A program made the position numbers and the translations under genes. Below are positions 51,773-60,742 of a DNA stretch of 64,000 bases, piece by piece. A model generated the notes under the pieces. That model did no database searches. It was not told the DNA's origin and saw only the letters and a list, made by a program, of their open reading frames with translations. The DNA is from Galbibacter pacificus. GTDB taxonomy: Bacteria > Bacteroidota > Bacteroidia > Flavobacteriales > Flavobacteriaceae. The stretch spans positions 1-64,000 of the forward strand of contig NZ_JAQSVC010000005.1 in NCBI RefSeq assembly GCF_029603165.1. Direction: 5' to 3'. Every line of letters begins with the position of its first letter. The stretch's first letter is position 1.

Positions 51773-53023
51773 TTATTTTACCAAACGCTTTACAAACCAA
51801 AAGTCTTGTAAACTAAGGTTGATGGTAATTAAATGATAATTTTCTTGAATCAGAATATTGTTTATTTGCCCTTTTTGACCATAGCTGTACGAAATGTTCA
51901 ATGCAGAACTGTTACGGGCACTCAACGGCAAGCCAAGGCCTGCGGTAATGCTGTAACTGTTTATTTTATTGTTGTTTACGGAAAGATAGCCATCATCAAA
52001 ATTAAAACCTGCCCGATATGCTATGCGTTGGAAATACTTTGTGTTTCTGGATTTATTGGCATATTCAAGACCAAGGGCATATATGTTTTGATCGGTATAT
52101 TCACCAATATGGTCGTTTTGCCCGGTTTTTCCCCAATATCTTTTTTGGTAATCGGCGTTGAACAATAAATTTTTATCAAAAAGCGTTGCACTAAATCCTA
52201 CGCCAAAATGCAAAGGGAGTTCAAAATCATCAGCATTACCTTCAATATTTTCTTCAACGGTTGTACTGTTATAGTCGAGAGTTTTATAGATTGAACGGCT
52301 TAGACTTCCGTTAAGGGTTGATGGAAGCTTCAAAATCCCTCCAAGGGAAATATCGTCGGTAATGTCAAATTGGGTTCCTATGCCCAATTGTATACCGGAG
52401 TAGGAGGTTTGTTCATTCAAAAGAAAAGAAGAAGTATTAAGGCTAAAGGATTCCTCTTCTTCAATATTGCCAAATAACACGGCGGCATTGAGCCCGATCC
52501 TGAATTTTGAAAATGGACTGTAGCCAAAATTAAAACTTAAATCGTTTAATGCACCGGTTCCTTGTGCATTGGTTTTAACGGTTTCGGTAGAACCTTCTAT
52601 GTTGGTTTCGAGCCCTACCAAAGAATACCCAACATGGCTGTATGGAATAAGGGTTACCCCGGCTCCCATTTTTTCTGTTATGGGAAAAGCAAAGGCAAGG
52701 TTTGAAAAGTTGAAACTTGTATTTTTTTCAATGTTAAACTTGTTGGCATAGGTGTTTATCTCGGCTTTTCCACCCAAATCGTATAAAAAATTGTTTTGTA
52801 GAATCAGTGCATACGATGCCGGGTTGAGGTTATTGATATACCCAACCGACTTCATGGCAATGCCGCTATAACCCATGGCATTTACCTTGCCAATACTGGT
52901 TTGGTTAATTACGCCCAGCCCGTAAAGTGAATAAGGAGAACTTGTTAAACTTTCGGATTGTGCGGTAACTTTGGTAATGATAAGTATAAAAAGAAGGATG
53001 CTGTTTTTAGTTTTCGCGGTCAT
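51773..53023 (-). CDS. FadL/OmpP1-like outer-membrane protein
   Basis: A 416-residue outer-membrane protein with signal peptide (to about residue 22, ending VTAQ). The mature start SLTSSPYSLYGLGVINQTSIGKVNAMGYSGIAMKSVGYINNLNPASYA is typical of the flavobacterial long-chain-fatty-acid-transporter fold (NPAS motif), with a barrel of alternating strands and a final LSLQDFWFVKRLVK. It may pass hydrophobic substrates. Its start overlaps the upstream DUF4270 gene by 17 bases, so they form one operon. Confidence 0.85.
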   Translation of the reverse strand: MTAKTKNSILLFILIITKVTAQSESLTSSPYSLYGLGVINQTSIGKVNAMGYSGIAMKSVGYINNLNPASYALILQNNFLYDLGGKAEINTYANKFNIEKNTSFNFSNLAFAFPITEKMGAGVTLIPYSHVGYSLVGLETNIEGSTETVKTNAQGTGALNDLSFNFGYSPFSKFRIGLNAAVLFGNIEEEESFSLNTSSFLLNEQTSYSGIQLGIGTQFDITDDISLGGILKLPSTLNGSLSRSIYKTLDYNSTTVEENIEGNADDFELPLHFGVGFSATLFDKNLLFNADYQKRYWGKTGQNDHIGEYTDQNIYALGLEYANKSRNTKYFQRIAYRAGFNFDDGYLSVNNNKINSYSITAGLGLPLSARNSSALNISYSYGQKGQINNILIQENYHLITINLSLQDFWFVKRLVK

Positions 53024-54332
53024 AAACGGTATAAATTAATTGTAACTTAATGGCATTATTGCCGGATTCAGGGCCATTTAATATCATCCTGTCAACGCTG
53101 GAAGTGTAATCGGTTGGCAACAGGGCAATAGCTTGATCAGTCTCGGTCTCGTTTGTAAGCAGAAACTCTACATAAGCCCCAATGGGAACGGTATAATAAA
53201 TTTCGTTAAACTCAAGATTGTTCTTGTTTAAAACCGCCTTTACCGCCGTTCCGTCAGCATATGTAAGTTGAGATGAAAGGACATTGTTCCTATCTGTCAG
53301 GTAAAGGTTTAGGGTATCTTTAAGCGATAAATAATCGTTGTAGGTGTCAATGGAAGGATTAATTATCAAAGTGGCTTCCAAAATGGTACCGGTGCCTTCG
53401 ATATTGTAAAGCGATTTTATGGTCGGAAATTTAATTTGCGTTGTAATTCCGGTCCCGGCTTGTATAAACGTTTTGTTTTCTGAAGTAGTGCTGGGCATGC
53501 TTTCTTCTTGATCGGTGAGTTTTTCCAGATATTGATTGGCGTCCTTGGCGGTAATTTGATTAAAAAAGGTAGGATGCTCGCTGCCTTTGTTTATTTTTAA
53601 ATCGATATAATCTTGAGTGCTTCCGGTTTCTCCGGCAGTAGAATAGAAAAGGCGTATAAAGCAAAGCGTTTCATCGGTTGAAAAGCCTATAATACTGCCA
53701 CTTTCTCCGCCGGGCCGAAGCGTAATACCTTTTAAAAATGCCTTAAACTCGTCAGTATTGGTAATATTTTTTGTTTGAATTTTATCAAAAATAGTCGCTC
53801 CCAAAACGTTGTCCATTTTTATGGAAATGGTGTCGCCCTCCATGGGCCGGGGGTAGTATGCCAACATGCCTATATCTTCATTGCTGTATGCAATATTGCT
53901 TGTATTGTAAAAGGCATCTTTTTTCGGTTTTAGCTGTTCGGTTATCTTTTTTATGTGGATTTCGTTTAATTGAAGTGTGTCGTTGTAATAATAACTGTCA
54001 TATTTCATATACATAACAATACTGTCGTAAACAGCTTCACTATTAATGCTGAAATTTTCAGGGAGCACCTCAAAAAAACTAGCACACGTTATGGTTCCAA
54101 ACTCTGGATCGTTATAAGACCCAATTAAAATCCTATTGCTGGTTGAAGTAATTAAACTATCAAATTGCATGGTAGAGGTTTCTAGGGAAAGTGTGTCTAT
54201 TTGTATAACCCTCAATTGGCTATCGGCAAAAGAGTCTCCCACATTAAAATCAGGATCGTAATCACTACTTTCGGTACAAGACAAAACAACCAACATACTT
54301 AACAAGCAAACTAAAGAAACAAGGTATCTCAT
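53007..54332 (-). CDS. DUF4270 lipoprotein
   Basis: A 441-residue envelope lipoprotein: MRYLVSLVCLLSMLVVLSC (lipid Cys19). The DUF4270 family covers almost the entire protein: NVGDSFADSQLRVIQIDTLSLETSTMQFDSLITSTSNRILIGSYNDPEFGTITCASFFEVL and the later ITLRPGGESGSIIGFSTDE. Members are beta-rich surface lipoproteins of Bacteroidota found near Kelch and outer-membrane proteins, as here. It is first in the operon with the FadL-like gene. Biochemical function unknown. Confidence 0.86.
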   Translation of the reverse strand: MRYLVSLVCLLSMLVVLSCTESSDYDPDFNVGDSFADSQLRVIQIDTLSLETSTMQFDSLITSTSNRILIGSYNDPEFGTITCASFFEVLPENFSINSEAVYDSIVMYMKYDSYYYNDTLQLNEIHIKKITEQLKPKKDAFYNTSNIAYSNEDIGMLAYYPRPMEGDTISIKMDNVLGATIFDKIQTKNITNTDEFKAFLKGITLRPGGESGSIIGFSTDETLCFIRLFYSTAGETGSTQDYIDLKINKGSEHPTFFNQITAKDANQYLEKLTDQEESMPSTTSENKTFIQAGTGITTQIKFPTIKSLYNIEGTGTILEATLIINPSIDTYNDYLSLKDTLNLYLTDRNNVLSSQLTYADGTAVKAVLNKNNLEFNEIYYTVPIGAYVEFLLTNETETDQAIALLPTDYTSSVDRMILNGPESGNNAIKLQLIYTVYDREN

Positions 54333-54574
54333 GTATTTTTTTTGGTAAATGTAACTGTGTATTAAAACAGTAAAAACCTTATTCTACTTTCAAGGCGAAT
54401 GTCTATACCAATTTACGAATATAATCGACGAACAATCTTTGCGCAGTTTGTAGATAAAAATGGCAGATTGGTCTGTTAAAAATACAGGTTGATATATTCC
54501 ATTTTTGACTCTTTTTCCTTCGTATTAGTTTTACTCCGAAAATGATAATATTGAGTTAATTAATAGAATTATAT

Positions 54575-55567
54575 ATGATGAAATTTAGAAAATTGAATTA
54601 TTTCGCACTGTTGTTGTTTACAACCTTTGTATTTATAGCCTGTTCTTCTGATGATGATGATGATGAAATGGGAAATTGGATGGACCGTTCCATATTCGAT
54701 GGCAGGCCCCGTAGCGGTTCGTCTGCCTTTACAATTGACGGAATGGGATATATGGGCGTAGGATATGATGGAGATGATTACCTAAACGATTTTTGGAGCT
54801 ATGATATGGAAGGGAATTACTGGTCGCAAAAAGCAGATTTTCCCGGTGCTCCAAGAAGTGCGGGCGTAGGCTTTGATGTTGATGGCAAGGGATATATAGG
54901 TTCTGGTTACGATGGACTTGATGAGCTGGGCGATTTTTATCAGTACGACCCAAAAACAAATACGTGGGTACAAATAGCCAATTTTCCGGGAACGGCCAGA
55001 CGGAGCGCAACAGCTTTTAGCGTAAATGGATATGGTTATTTTGGAACAGGCTTTGACGGCGACAACGACAGAAAGGACTTTTGGAAATACAGCCCAACTA
55101 CAAATGCTTGGACAGAAATTGAAGGATATGGTGGCAACAAAAAAAGGGCGGCATCAGCTTTTGTAATAGACAATATGGTATATTTTGGAACAGGAGTTTC
55201 AAACGGGGTTTATACCGATGATTTTTGGAAGTTTGACCCATCCACAGAAACATGGGCTAAATTATTGGACCTTGATGAAGAAGATAGCTATGCTATTGCG
55301 CGTAGCAATGCTGTAAGCTTTTCTTTAAACGGGTATGGCTATATAGTAAGCGGAGCACAAAATGGGGCTGTAGCCTCTGCTTGGCAATACAACCCACTAA
55401 ATGACACCTGGGAAGAAGTAACCGGATTTGAAGGCTCGTCCAGGCAAGATGCTATTGCATTTTGTAACGGTAGCAGGGCTTTTGTAGGGCTAGGAAAAAC
55501 CGGAAGCCTTTACCTCGACGACCTGGATGAGTTTTTCCCGGATATGGAATACGACGATGAAGATTAA
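54575..55567 (+). CDS. Kelch-repeat lipoprotein
   Basis: A 330-residue lipoprotein: MKFRKLNYFALLLFTTFVFIACSS (lipid Cys22 or 23) followed by a run of Asp (DDDDDE). Six repeats of about 48 residues follow, each with a Gly-Tyr-x-G pattern and a D-x-W-x-Y-D-P-x-T-x-x-W blade signature, for example GYIGSGYDGLDELGDFYQYDPKTNTW, so it forms a six-bladed propeller on the outer surface. It is divergent from DUF4270 across 242 bases and precedes DUF4907 and a two-component pair. Role in glycan or protein binding is inferred. Confidence 0.9.
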   Translation: MMKFRKLNYFALLLFTTFVFIACSSDDDDDEMGNWMDRSIFDGRPRSGSSAFTIDGMGYMGVGYDGDDYLNDFWSYDMEGNYWSQKADFPGAPRSAGVGFDVDGKGYIGSGYDGLDELGDFYQYDPKTNTWVQIANFPGTARRSATAFSVNGYGYFGTGFDGDNDRKDFWKYSPTTNAWTEIEGYGGNKKRAASAFVIDNMVYFGTGVSNGVYTDDFWKFDPSTETWAKLLDLDEEDSYAIARSNAVSFSLNGYGYIVSGAQNGAVASAWQYNPLNDTWEEVTGFEGSSRQDAIAFCNGSRAFVGLGKTGSLYLDDLDEFFPDMEYDDED

Positions 55568-55586
55568 AGCAAGGTGTTACTTGCTT
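55567..55586 (+). terminator. Weak hairpin after the Kelch gene
   Basis: AAGCAAG (55567-55573) pairs with CTTGCTT (55580-55586), followed by GTTTGTT. Too weak to be sure; it may only attenuate read-through. Confidence 0.35.
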
Positions 55587-55646
55587 GTTTGTTGAGTTTT
55601 AAAAGGGGGTGTGGATAGCCCCCTTATAAAAAAATGGGTTTTTTAT

Positions 55647-55970
55647 ATGAAGTGGGACAAAACAAAAATAATGATATTGGCAGGTGTTTGTATTTTAATT
55701 TTCGGATGGTTTTTTTTAAGCGAAAAACAAGAGGAAAAGCTAAAATATACTGTCATCGATGTAAATGGTGGTTATGGGTACGAAATTACATATAAAGGCA
55801 CTAGAGTGATACGGCAGGAATATATCCCGGCAATTTCCGCAAAACAACCATTTTTGTCAAAAGATGATGCAAAAAAAACAGCTTCGTTAGTGGTAAACCG
55901 GTTAAAAAATAAAAAGGCACCCTATCTCCAAAAAGAAGTGTTGGACAGCTTGCAAATTAAAATTAGGTAA
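55647..55970 (+). CDS. DUF4907 membrane-anchored protein
   Basis: A 107-residue protein with one N-terminal membrane segment (IMILAGVCILIFGWFFL) and a soluble DUF4907 domain (YTVIDVNGGYGYEITYKGTRVIRQEYIPAISAKQPFLSKDDAKKTASLVVNRLKNKKAPYL). It follows the Kelch gene in the same direction, 79 bases away, and precedes the kinase by 14 bases. The neighbour pattern Kelch-DUF4907 is known in flavobacteria but function is unknown. ATG 55647 is preferred over an upstream GTG. Confidence 0.83.
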   Translation: MKWDKTKIMILAGVCILIFGWFFLSEKQEEKLKYTVIDVNGGYGYEITYKGTRVIRQEYIPAISAKQPFLSKDDAKKTASLVVNRLKNKKAPYLQKEVLDSLQIKIR

Positions 55971-55984
55971 ATTAGAAGGATTAT

Positions 55985-57106
55985 ATGGAAAACAAGCAGT
56001 CCATAAAAAAAGAAATAATACTGCACATATTGGTGTGGTCGTGCCTATATGGGGTAATGCTTTTTCAATCATACAGCCGTACTGGCGTTGTTGATGTGTT
56101 TTCTAATTTATCCCCGAGGTTTTTGGTAAACATTGTCTTATTTTACCTTAACTATTATGTATTGGTGCCTTATTTTTTATTGAAAAAAAGAATACTAATT
56201 TATGTACTGATTTCGGTTTTTGTAATCCTTGTTTGTAGCTATCTGGTAGATACTTTTTTGCCCCCGGAGTTCCCAATTCCCGGAACAATACCCGGACGCC
56301 ATTCGGTAATGTCTATTAGGGCCCATTCTCTTGACGGTTTTCCTTTGCAGTTATCAAAAGACGACATAGCAGGAAATATCTATTTTAAATTTAGAATGCT
56401 TATCGGGCCAACAATCAATTTGATGTTTTATTTTATTATCGGGGCAATTATTAGGATGTATGTCGAATGGAATAAAAACGAACGCGTCAGGGAAAAAACA
56501 GAGCACGAAAAGGTACATTCCGAATTACAATTTTTAAAAACCCAATTGAACCCCCATTTTTTGTTCAATTCGCTAAACGCGGTATATACCTTATCTATAA
56601 AAAAATCCTCAGATACGCCCGAAGCCATTTTAAACCTTTCGGAATTGATGAGGTACATGATCTATGAGGCCAATAAAGACATGGTTTCCCTGGAAAAAGA
56701 ACTAAATTATATACACAATTATATACAACTGCAACGGTTGCGGCTCTCCAACCACGAACGCGTTACCATAAATATATACGGAGATGCTAAGGGAAAGGTA
56801 ATACGCCCCTTATTGTTTATATCGTTTATAGAAAATGCTTTTAAATATGGAACAGATTATAAAGGGAACACAGAAGTAAAAATAAACATTACCATTAATA
56901 ACGATAATGTCTTCTTTTTTATAAAAAACAAAATCGGGATAATTAAAAAATCGCCCGACAGTTCCGGTATCGGACTGCAAAATGTTCAAAACCGGTTAAA
57001 ATTACTATATCCGGGCAGGCACGAACTAAAAATTGAAAATGATGGGGATTATTATTCAATAAGTTTAACTATTTATATTGCTGAAAATGAAATGTATAAT
57101 AATTGA
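55985..57106 (+). CDS. LytS-type sensor histidine kinase
   Basis: A 373-residue kinase. Four N-terminal membrane helices (about 10-160) sense an unknown signal. The kinase core (PF06580 type) has the phospho-accepting His191 in LKTQLNPHFLFNSLNAVYTL, the N-box FISFIENAFKYGTDYKG and the G-box SSGIGLQNVQNRLKLLYPG. It overlaps the response-regulator gene by 20 bases, so it forms a dedicated pair, encoded right behind Kelch and DUF4907. Confidence 0.92.
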   Translation: MENKQSIKKEIILHILVWSCLYGVMLFQSYSRTGVVDVFSNLSPRFLVNIVLFYLNYYVLVPYFLLKKRILIYVLISVFVILVCSYLVDTFLPPEFPIPGTIPGRHSVMSIRAHSLDGFPLQLSKDDIAGNIYFKFRMLIGPTINLMFYFIIGAIIRMYVEWNKNERVREKTEHEKVHSELQFLKTQLNPHFLFNSLNAVYTLSIKKSSDTPEAILNLSELMRYMIYEANKDMVSLEKELNYIHNYIQLQRLRLSNHERVTINIYGDAKGKVIRPLLFISFIENAFKYGTDYKGNTEVKINITINNDNVFFFIKNKIGIIKKSPDSSGIGLQNVQNRLKLLYPGRHELKIENDGDYYSISLTIYIAENEMYNN

Positions 57107-57815
57107 TGATGAACCATTGGCGATAGACCTTATTAAGGAATATTGTAGCAAAATAGATTTTATCGAGCTCGTTGGTATTTATACAAATGCCCTAGATTCC
57201 ATTTCGATTATAAAGGAAAAGAAGGTCGATCTTATTTTTTCCGACATCGAAATGCCCCAGATTAACGGAATTGACTTTATAAATTCATTAGACAATAAAC
57301 CGCTGTTTATTTTCACAACGGCATACTCCCAATATGCAGTTGAAGGATTTGAACTCAATGCAGTAGATTATTTGGTAAAACCAATACCCTATCATCGGTT
57401 TATAAAAGCTGTATCAAGGGCAAAAGAAATTATAACAAATAGAAGTTTATCAATGACAACCAATGTGTTTCCCTCTACAGGAGAAGAAAAGAAGGCAGAA
57501 AATTTTATTTTCATTAAAGCAGATTACGAAAATATAAAAGTAAATATTGAAGAAATTAAATATATTCAAGGGCTAAAAGATTATTTAAAGGTCCATATTC
57601 TGGGTACCAACAAACCCATTCTTACCCTGATGAGCTTTAAAGATTTATTGAGCAAATTGCCCGACAGGGATTTTGTAAGGATACACAGGTCTTTTGCCAT
57701 TAATGTGCACTATATAAAAACAATACAGAAAAATAAAGTAGTAATTGACGATATGAGGATTCCCATTGGCGATAGTTATAAGGAAGATTTTTTTGATAGG
57801 TTGGGAATTAAATAG
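57087..57815 (+). CDS. LytTR-family response regulator, partner of the kinase
   Basis: A 242-residue regulator. The receiver (1-120) has IIIDDEP, the phospho-acceptor Asp53 in IFSDIEMPQINGIDF, and the lysine in YLVKPIPYHRF. The LytTR DNA-binding domain spans about 145-240 (FIKADYENIKVNIEEIKYIQGLKDYLKVHI and FVRIHRSFAINVHYIKTIQKNKV). ATG 57087 is used; it overlaps the kinase gene. Likely targets are the Kelch/DUF4270 promoters, but no binding site is evident. Confidence 0.92.
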   Translation: MKCIIIDDEPLAIDLIKEYCSKIDFIELVGIYTNALDSISIIKEKKVDLIFSDIEMPQINGIDFINSLDNKPLFIFTTAYSQYAVEGFELNAVDYLVKPIPYHRFIKAVSRAKEIITNRSLSMTTNVFPSTGEEKKAENFIFIKADYENIKVNIEEIKYIQGLKDYLKVHILGTNKPILTLMSFKDLLSKLPDRDFVRIHRSFAINVHYIKTIQKNKVVIDDMRIPIGDSYKEDFFDRLGIK

Positions 57816-57859
57816 AAAAAGCATAAAAGGCGGGCAGAAAGAAATTTATAAAAAAAAGT

Positions 57860-58081
57860 ATGGTTGGCATGGGTACATTGGTACTCATGCCGGCAACATT
57901 ATCTGCTTTTCCGGAAGATTTAACGAGTTCGGGCTATAGTACAAACGTGCACCACATAAATCCAGATACATCCAACAAACAAGACAATGTATTTGCCAAC
58001 AGCTTGGAAAATAATATGCTGGACACTATTACCGGCAATGTTGATAACGGCTATGTGTTGACAAAAATAGTTAATGTTTAG
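57860..58081 (+). CDS. Small secreted-looking protein without a clear start
   Basis: A 73-residue open frame: MVGMGTLVLMPATLSAFPEDL looks like a signal-peptide core, followed by an unknown polar part ending DNGYVLTKIVNV. Upstream in frame, codons read AGRKKFIKKS before the ATG, which would be a normal basic n-region, but contain no ATG, GTG or TTG. Either translation starts at 57860 or this is a decayed gene. It converges with the porin gene, 4 bases from its stop. No family recognised. Confidence 0.4.
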   Translation: MVGMGTLVLMPATLSAFPEDLTSSGYSTNVHHINPDTSNKQDNVFANSLENNMLDTITGNVDNGYVLTKIVNV

Positions 58082-58085
58082 GCAT

Positions 58086-59351
58086 TTATTTTATGGTATG
58101 CGTAAAAAGCGTCGGGTTGATTACCAACATGGCCCAGGCCCAATTGTTGGAATTGTCGTTTGGCCTCCCGTCTTTAATCAAGCTCATACTTTCTGAGGCA
58201 AACATATGCGAGTAGCCTACTTTAAGGGTAGCAAACTTCATGAGTTTTTGGGTAAATTGCAAGTCTATTTCCGTGCCCAAATAAGCATCGGCATCATTGG
58301 CAAGGTCGCCATTGGCACCAAAATAATGTGCAGAAACAAGTAAATCTGATTTTTCTCCTGTTTTCCAGACCACTTTTCCATAAAGATCGTTCAAACCGGC
58401 ACTATTGGCATAGTTGCCAACATAAAAATAATCCATAAATCCATTATAAGCATGATTGGTACCGTAAAGCGGGAAAAAAGAATTATTGTCGCTCCCACCT
58501 TGATCCGATCCGCTCATGGCTTCAAAGCCCAGTGCAAACAATGTGTTTACAGGTTTGTAGCTTGCTTCAAGCATGAATTCGTAGGCACTTAAATCAACAT
58601 TTACGGGATATGCCTTGCCAAATTGATAGTAAAAACTCCCCGAAATACCGATTACGGAAACAGGAAACTTAAAATAAGAACCTAACGTTTGGGTGTAATA
58701 AACGCCATCGGCCTCATCGTCTTCATCAAAATTTTGAAACCCGGTATTCAAAAACAAAAGACTGGCCGATGCTTTCTCCCAACTTTTTTGTGCATAAAGG
58801 TATTGCATGGTCTTATAGGTAAAAAAGCCCGGAACATCATATGCGGTACCTTCATTGGATATTTCTGTTTGGCTGAAGGCAAAACCTGCATCGGCCATAA
58901 AACCATCGTTTCGGTATTTAATAAGTGCTGCATCATGAAACCTGCCTTGCATGGCCCAGTCTAGGGCCCCAAAAATACGCTCGTTGTCATAAGCAATACT
59001 TTGCCGTCCTGCCTTAATGGCCCAATTTTCAGTAATGCTTAGTTCTGCCCAAGCCTGAAATAATGAAAACGAATCGTTTCCGTCTACTGGTGAAGTTTGC
59101 CGGGTATCGCCCCATGTGCTTACATCTTGGACGCTCAGCATCAGTTTTAGTTTTTCATCAGTATAATTAAAATTAAGCCTTGAGCGTTGTGTAACAAAGG
59201 CCGCTGGGTCTGTATCATCGGGAAAAAGAGAGCCGTATCCATGTCGGTACTCAAATCTTGGACGGAGGTCTGCCGAAAGGTCGAATGTTTGGCTATGAGT
59301 AAGTTGTATAAAGCAAAATGTTAAAAATAGGGTAGTGGTTAATTTTTTCAT
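58086..59351 (-). CDS. Alginate-export-type outer-membrane porin
   Basis: A 421-residue outer-membrane protein with signal peptide MKKLTTTLFLTFCFIQLTHSQ. The start of the mature part (FDLSADLRPRFEYRHGYG, then FVTQRSRLNFNYTDEKLKLMLSVQDVSTWGD and LSITENWAIKAGRQSIAYDNERIFGALDWAMQGRFHDAALIKY) matches the Alginate_exp family related to AlgE. Other members are general porins. Its divergent partner is the molybdenum-cofactor operon, with a 22-bp palindrome in between, so a link to anion or respiration metabolism is possible. Confidence 0.85.
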   Translation of the reverse strand: MKKLTTTLFLTFCFIQLTHSQTFDLSADLRPRFEYRHGYGSLFPDDTDPAAFVTQRSRLNFNYTDEKLKLMLSVQDVSTWGDTRQTSPVDGNDSFSLFQAWAELSITENWAIKAGRQSIAYDNERIFGALDWAMQGRFHDAALIKYRNDGFMADAGFAFSQTEISNEGTAYDVPGFFTYKTMQYLYAQKSWEKASASLLFLNTGFQNFDEDDEADGVYYTQTLGSYFKFPVSVIGISGSFYYQFGKAYPVNVDLSAYEFMLEASYKPVNTLFALGFEAMSGSDQGGSDNNSFFPLYGTNHAYNGFMDYFYVGNYANSAGLNDLYGKVVWKTGEKSDLLVSAHYFGANGDLANDADAYLGTEIDLQFTQKLMKFATLKVGYSHMFASESMSLIKDGRPNDNSNNWAWAMLVINPTLFTHTIK

Positions 59352-59463
59352 TGGTTTATTTTCTTTTTATGTTAGTTGAGGTAGCTTCTTCATAGGTAGT
59401 AATTTAAAAAATATGACAGTTTAAATCGTGCTTTTTAAATCAAAAATAAGTATTCGTGAACAA

Positions 59464-59485
59464 AATTAAGTATTAATACTTAATT
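59464..59485. promoter_or_regulatory. 22-bp perfect palindrome upstream of moeA
   Basis: The core TTAAGTATTAATACTTAA extends by two pairs on each side. A half-site-like ATAAGTATT lies 20 bases to the left. It lies about 29 bases upstream of the moeA -7 box and may also serve the divergent porin gene. Confidence 0.6.
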
Positions 59486-59513
59486 ATTTATTCTTTAAAA
59501 TGAAATTTATACC

Positions 59514-59521
59514 TATTTTTG
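59514..59521 (+). promoter_or_regulatory. -7 box of the moeA operon
   Basis: TATTTTTG, 23 bases before the moeA ATG. Confidence 0.55.
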
Positions 59522-59544
59522 ATGTAATAATTTATTAAAGATAA

Positions 59545-60714
59545 ATGATTTCCGTATATGAAGCGCTTCAGATTGTATTTCAACAAAGTATTGCAGCTAC
59601 AATAACAGAAGCATCAATTATAAATGCAGAAGGACATGTGCTGGCCGAAGATGTTCATGCGCCTATTTCGCTGCCGCCTTTTCAACAATCGGCTATGGAT
59701 GGTTTTGCGGTCAAGCTTACATCAGAAGAAAACTATAAAATTGTAGGCTGTGTCCAAGCAGGGGATATAAGTGATATAATTTTAAAAGAAGGAGAGGCCG
59801 TGCGTATTTATACTGGTGCAAAAGTTCCATTTTCGGCCGATGCCGTACTGATGGCGGAACATGTAGTTGAAAAAAACGGATATATAAAACAAGCCAGGCC
59901 ATATACCGGTAAAACCAATATCAAGCTTGCGGGCGAACAGGTAAAAAAAGGAGACCTGGCCATACCAAAAAATACCTTGCTTAATAGCTCGGCACTGGCA
60001 TATGCGGCCGCTTTGGGGCTTGACAGGGTAAAAGTGTACAAACGCCCAGATGTAGCCTTGCTAATAACCGGAAACGAGGTTCAGCCGCCCGGCGATAAGC
60101 TTGAGGAAGGTAAAATTTATGACAGTAATTCCATAATGCTTCAATTGTTACTAAGAAAATTGGGGATAAAAACCATTCGGTGTTTTTATGTTTCTGATGA
60201 AATGGACGATACGCTGCATAAGTTAAAAGAAGCTATTGAAAATTACGATATATTGATAGCTTCCGGAGGAGTTTCGGTGGGAGATTACGATTTAATGGAA
60301 CGGGCATTTGAAACATTGGGAGTAATGCAACATTTTTATAAAATAAACCAAAAACCAGGAAAGCCTATTTATTTCGGCACCAAAGAAAAAACCATTCTTT
60401 TTGGGCTTCCGGGCAATCCTGCCGCTTGTTTTATTAATTTTCAGGTATATGTGGTTGCGGCCATACAAAAGGCAATGAATTGCAAAGAAAGAGGGTTTAA
60501 AAAGGCTGTTTTAAAGGAAAGTATAGAAAATTCCAACGGAAAATCGCTTTTTTTGCGTGGAAACAAAACTGTTGACGGTATAGAGATACATAAAAACCAA
60601 AGTTCTTCCATGCTGGTTAGCTTAATAAAAACAGATGTTTTGGTGTATGTTCCAGCAGATACCGCTTGCATAGAAAAAGGCAAAGAAGTTCTTTATCTGG
60701 ATATTCTTCAGTAA
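59545..60714 (+). CDS. moeA: Molybdopterin molybdotransferase MoeA
   Basis: A 389-residue MoeA that inserts molybdate into adenylylated molybdopterin. Motifs: PISLPPFQQSAMDGFAV at the start, VRIYTGAKVPFSADAVLMAEH, LLITGNEVQPPG, SGGVSVGDYDLM and LFGLPGNPAACFINFQ. It is the first gene of an operon with moaE and a Fur-family regulator; the earlier Moco genes are not in the window. Confidence 0.94.
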   Translation: MISVYEALQIVFQQSIAATITEASIINAEGHVLAEDVHAPISLPPFQQSAMDGFAVKLTSEENYKIVGCVQAGDISDIILKEGEAVRIYTGAKVPFSADAVLMAEHVVEKNGYIKQARPYTGKTNIKLAGEQVKKGDLAIPKNTLLNSSALAYAAALGLDRVKVYKRPDVALLITGNEVQPPGDKLEEGKIYDSNSIMLQLLLRKLGIKTIRCFYVSDEMDDTLHKLKEAIENYDILIASGGVSVGDYDLMERAFETLGVMQHFYKINQKPGKPIYFGTKEKTILFGLPGNPAACFINFQVYVVAAIQKAMNCKERGFKKAVLKESIENSNGKSLFLRGNKTVDGIEIHKNQSSSMLVSLIKTDVLVYVPADTACIEKGKEVLYLDILQ

Positions 60715-60742
60715 ATTTATATTTTCAAATAAAATTAATTTA

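Noticed and set aside
54333-54574. LytTR binding sites in the DUF4270-Kelch intergenic region
   Set aside because: Scanned by eye for paired direct repeats of LytTR type; only scattered weak matches, none convincing.
59352-59544. Molybdenum-cofactor riboswitch upstream of moeA
   Set aside because: The leader after the -7 box is only about 20 bases and AT-rich; no conserved Moco-RNA stem could be found.
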